Shown here piece by piece: positions 17,701 through 20,114 of a stretch of DNA of 20,114 nucleotides. Position 1 is the first letter of the stretch, and every line of letters starts with the position of its first letter. Source of the stretch: Amoebophrya sp. AT5.2 (taxonomy: Eukaryota > Sar > Dinophyceae > Syndiniales > Amoebophryaceae); assembly GCA_005223375.1 (NCBI GenBank), contig RXOD01004593.1:1-20114 (forward strand), in the 5' to 3' direction. The position numbers and the translations under genes are program-made. The notes under the pieces are model-generated. The model was given only the letters and a program-made list of their open reading frames with translations, was not told the DNA's origin and ran no database searches.

Positions 17701-20114
17701 TCTTTGCGCGCCTCCTCAAGGGCCTCCTCCAGCCGAGAGAGCGCCAGTAGCCGCAACTCGTCCTGGGACTGCAAACCCGCAATCTTCCCCTCCAGCTTCG
17801 ACTGCTCTTCACGCAGTACCGAGGACCGCTGCGCGAGCTTCTCCTGCTCGGATTCCGATTTGACCACCTCCTGCTCGAGTTGCGCGATCATCTCGTCGTT
17901 CTGCTGCAGCTGCTCCTGCAGCTTTTTCTGCGCTTCTTCCAGCTCCATGTTACCCTTTTGCGCGGCCTCGAGCTGCGAACGCAGCGCTTCGTGTTCTTGC
18001 TGGAGCTGCTCGTGCGCTTGGGACGTCTGGAGCAGATTCTGCTCGAGAACAGACTTGTCGACGAGCTCCTCCTTCAGGTTGCTCGCGAGATTGTCGGCCT
18101 CGACCCGGAGAGTCGTTTCGGATTCGAGCTTCAACTCGTACTCGGAAGCGGTCGAGGCGAGCGCCTGCTCGAGCGCAGCGATCTGTCGCCTGCGATATTT
18201 GAAGCGAAAGTAAAAGACCTTTTCGTTATTTTTGAAATTTACGAGAGCAAGAAAGTAGACACACGCACAGAGGACTCCTCAACAAGTAGACGCGTAAAAT
18301 TGCATCAAGCTTCTCAAGTTGTAAGGAGCACGCTCATCCGGCACATGTAAGGACGTCGTACACGAAAAAAGAACGGGACGCGGATGCTGACTAATATTCG
18401 CGCACCGTGAAGATTTCCCAATAATCTACTTGGAATCTTCCGTCTCTGCTTCCTTTTCGGTGAGTATCCGTTCTGTCCAGGCCAGTTGCGCTGCTTCCAT
18501 GTCTTCTTGCGTGAGCATTTTGCGCGCGCCCGTGAGCAGGCTCTCGTGGACGTCCTTTCGCGAGAGCCCCAGTCTCTGCCGCAGCAGTTCGTTCTCGAAC
18601 TGGATTTCGCCCTTGATCCGGTCCAGCTCCGACTGCAGCTTTTCGTTTTCCAGCCTCACCTGAGTCACGGCGGCGCCCTGGTCCTCGGCGGATTTCTCGA
18701 AATCCTGCACAATCTGCTGCAGTACCTCGCGCTCCTCGGCGAGCTTCTGCGCATGCTGCTCACGGACAACGTCCTCCGCATCCGAATGCGACCGCTCGAT
18801 CTCCAGAAGGTCCGCACGGAACCTGCAGGTGTAGACGATCATTCAATTTCTAGCTCATGCCATTCAGGTTCAAGCTCAAGTTCAAGTTCAAGGAAAAGAC
18901 TGCGAGCGGCCCCCGAAGTTCAACGACCGCTGTGCACCATTCAGAGAGGTGCTAGTCCAACAATCAATGTGATCATCATCATCATCTTCATCTTGTTCAT
19001 TCTGCTACGATTTTCGCATAATTACTGTGGTTCAAGTTCCACACGTATCCTGTTCCTCAGCGGCCAGCACACTACAATTCTTGCAATTCAGTGCAACGTT
19101 GAACATGAACGTGAACAAAACCAAAAGCAAGAACTATAGCACTTTTCTTCCATTTCTCTTCGTTCCTTCGCGAATTCCTCCTTCATTTTATCCACGACGG
19201 ACACGACCTGTTTCCGCGAAAACGTCGACGCTCTGTAGACTTCTGGCTTGTCCAACAGCAACAGCAACCTCTTCAACTCCGTCTCCAGCGTCACCTCCGA
19301 CGCCTCACCCATCTCAACGTCGTCAAACGGGCTGTTTTCATCCGCTTTGATCTTGGCCAAAATGGTGTTTAACGAGAGCGCTGCGGTCTTCACTGGCGGT
19401 GCCTTGTTAGTTCCCGTAGACACGGAGCCGGGACGCTCCCCTTCGCCTTCCGTCGTGCCTGCTCCTGCTGCGGAAAGCACGCTATCCGGGCCGAGGACAT
19501 GATTAGAATTAGTATCACCCCCTCCTAAAAAATCGTCTGGCGACATTTCGTCCGAGATAAAACCTGCGCAATCCACCGCGAAGAGCTCCATGTCATCCCC
19601 AGCACTCGCCGTCCTTGGCGTGGGCATAATGCTGAGTCGTTTGGCATCCAGCGTTTTCGCAGCCGCGATCGTCGTTGGCGATGTCTTCGGTACGTCCTCC
19701 AGTCGAACGCCAGTCTGCAGATCCGCGATCCAGTTGCGCGCAATCTCGCGAATCACCTCGCCGAGCTTCGGCTTCTCGACGATGGAAACGGACGCGGACG
19801 CGGACGACGTGCCCGAGTGCTGGCCAGCTGCGCCACCAGGACCTGGTGCTCCGGACGATATCCCCTGATGATGTAGTTGTGCAGGTTGCAGCCCATTCAT
19901 ATTCAGCGTCGCCGTGCTCGTTCTTGGCGACGGACCGCCGGCAGTCTGCGGCGAACTCATTGAGTGCAGTCTTGGCGAGGTTAGCGGCGGGACGTGCTGA
20001 AATACCATCACTCCGCCGGGGGTAGAGCCGGGACCGGGAGTGGCTGTAGGTGTGGGTAGAGGTACTGCTCCCGCACCGCGCGGCGCCAAATGGCTGGAGG
20101 AGCTGGAACTCGGC
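11705..20114 (-). CDS. Giant coiled-coil scaffold protein, 7 exons (5' partial)
   Basis: Exons: 20114-19143 (open to the window edge), 18822-18430, 18189-17211, 16992-14716, 14452-12167, 12063-11935, 11782-11705; introns GT-AG, phases 2, 2, 0, 0, 0, 0; 2370 residues seen. Order: Ser/Pro/Thr/Gly-rich N-part with a helical island (KLGEVIREIARNWIADL); about 350 residues of heptad-type coiled coil across exons 1-3 (e.g. KRLLLLLDKPEVY, LENEKLQSELDRIKGEI, HEQLQQEHEALRSQLEAAQ); a second short coiled coil at the start of exon 4 (LRSVIKLLKTQLDSLRQDWQ) and a third in its middle (QRNTQLQRQVADLEEKLL); long low-complexity Ser/Ala/Gly/Gln stretches; and in exon 5 a Pro/His/Gln/Tyr/Gly-rich, prion-like tract. 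Many Ser/Thr-Pro sites (PSPSPRKVR, TSPEKKG) suggest kinase regulation. Architecture resembles centrosomal or cytoskeletal scaffolds, but I recognise no family. The last two exons are less sure; unspliced, exon 5 would run on to a stop at 11969. Confidence 0.7.
12064..12166 (-). other. Optional, frame-switching intron near the scaffold gene's 3' end
   Basis: A consensus donor CAGGAG|GTGAGT (intron from 12166) and an acceptor GCGACAG|GAG (exon from 12063) bound 103 bases that are themselves open in the main frame. Splicing is phase 0 into a different frame that reads acidic sequence (EEDQNEAAIEDPFSDAEDAT) to another clean donor, AAG|GTACGT at 11934. Retention continues the original frame to a basic end (SKHAPRGRSERSSHRRPFF, stop at 11969). 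An alternative phase-0 acceptor (GCAGCAAG|CAC) also exists. Confidence 0.5.
18823..19142 (-). other. First visible intron of the scaffold gene, with inverted repeats
   Basis: A 320-base intron (GTGCTA donor, CACCTGCAG acceptor) whose removal joins the coiled coil cleanly as RREMEEK|FRADLLEIERS. It contains a tandem TTCAAG-type repeat (four 6-base units, one with C for T) at 18869-18892, a CAT/TTCAT-rich microsatellite near 18970-19000, and near the other end TTGAACATGAACGTGAAC (19099-19116), which is complementary at 15 of 18 positions to 18868-18885. The intron could fold into a long hairpin. Confidence 0.6.

Noticed and set aside
1..20114. Bacterial operon, CRISPR array, insertion sequence, tRNA or rRNA genes.
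   Set aside because: Coding regions need GT-AG introns to make sense, no ribosome-binding-site pattern precedes the starts, no regularly spaced repeats or transposase motifs are present, and no cloverleaf or rRNA signature was recognised by eye.

Overview
The window looks like eukaryotic nuclear DNA from a protist. All four recognisable protein genes lie head to tail on the minus strand. Three of them are broken into several exons by GT-AG introns of about 100 to 330 bases, and nearly every exon junction I propose keeps the reading frame and gives sensible protein across the join. Telomere-type repeats of the TTTAGGG/TTAGGG kind occur inside an intron. Moderate GC, one-directional gene order and very long Ala/Ser/Gly/Pro/Gln-rich proteins fit an alveolate. 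A dinoflagellate-lineage parasite such as a syndinian, or a chromerid or perkinsid, is my best guess, but no marker gene proves it.

Layout, left to right (every gene reads right to left). At 27-409 is the first exon of a PEX11-type peroxisome division protein, cut by the window edge. At 410-2099 is an apparently non-coding spacer. At 2100-5867 is a four-exon gene for a protein of about 1072 residues, with one membrane segment and a split GIDE-type domain (the domain of MUL1/SP1 organelle-membrane ubiquitin ligases) but no RING finger. At 5868-7223 is a spacer with a possible extra 5' exon and one weak plus-strand ORF. At 7224-10557 is a four-exon gene for a membrane protein of about 892 residues with roughly 12 membrane segments, resembling acyltransferase-3 proteins. 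At 10558-11704 is a spacer. At 11705-20114 are seven exons of a giant coiled-coil scaffold protein (2370 residues in the window, 5' end missing), whose C-terminal part is a low-complexity Pro/His/Gln/Tyr-rich region.

The genes are not an operon in the bacterial sense. A loose organelle-membrane theme links PEX11 and the GIDE protein. The acyltransferase-like protein and the scaffold show no obvious functional link to them.

The most noteworthy signals are: telomere-like repeats within an intron, enclosed by a 9-base inverted repeat; hairpin-forming inverted repeats in two other introns, reminiscent of mobile introner elements; a frame-switching optional intron near the end of the scaffold gene, which would exchange a basic for an acidic tail; and a GIDE protein without its usual RING. 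All gene models are manual and unsupported by transcripts.
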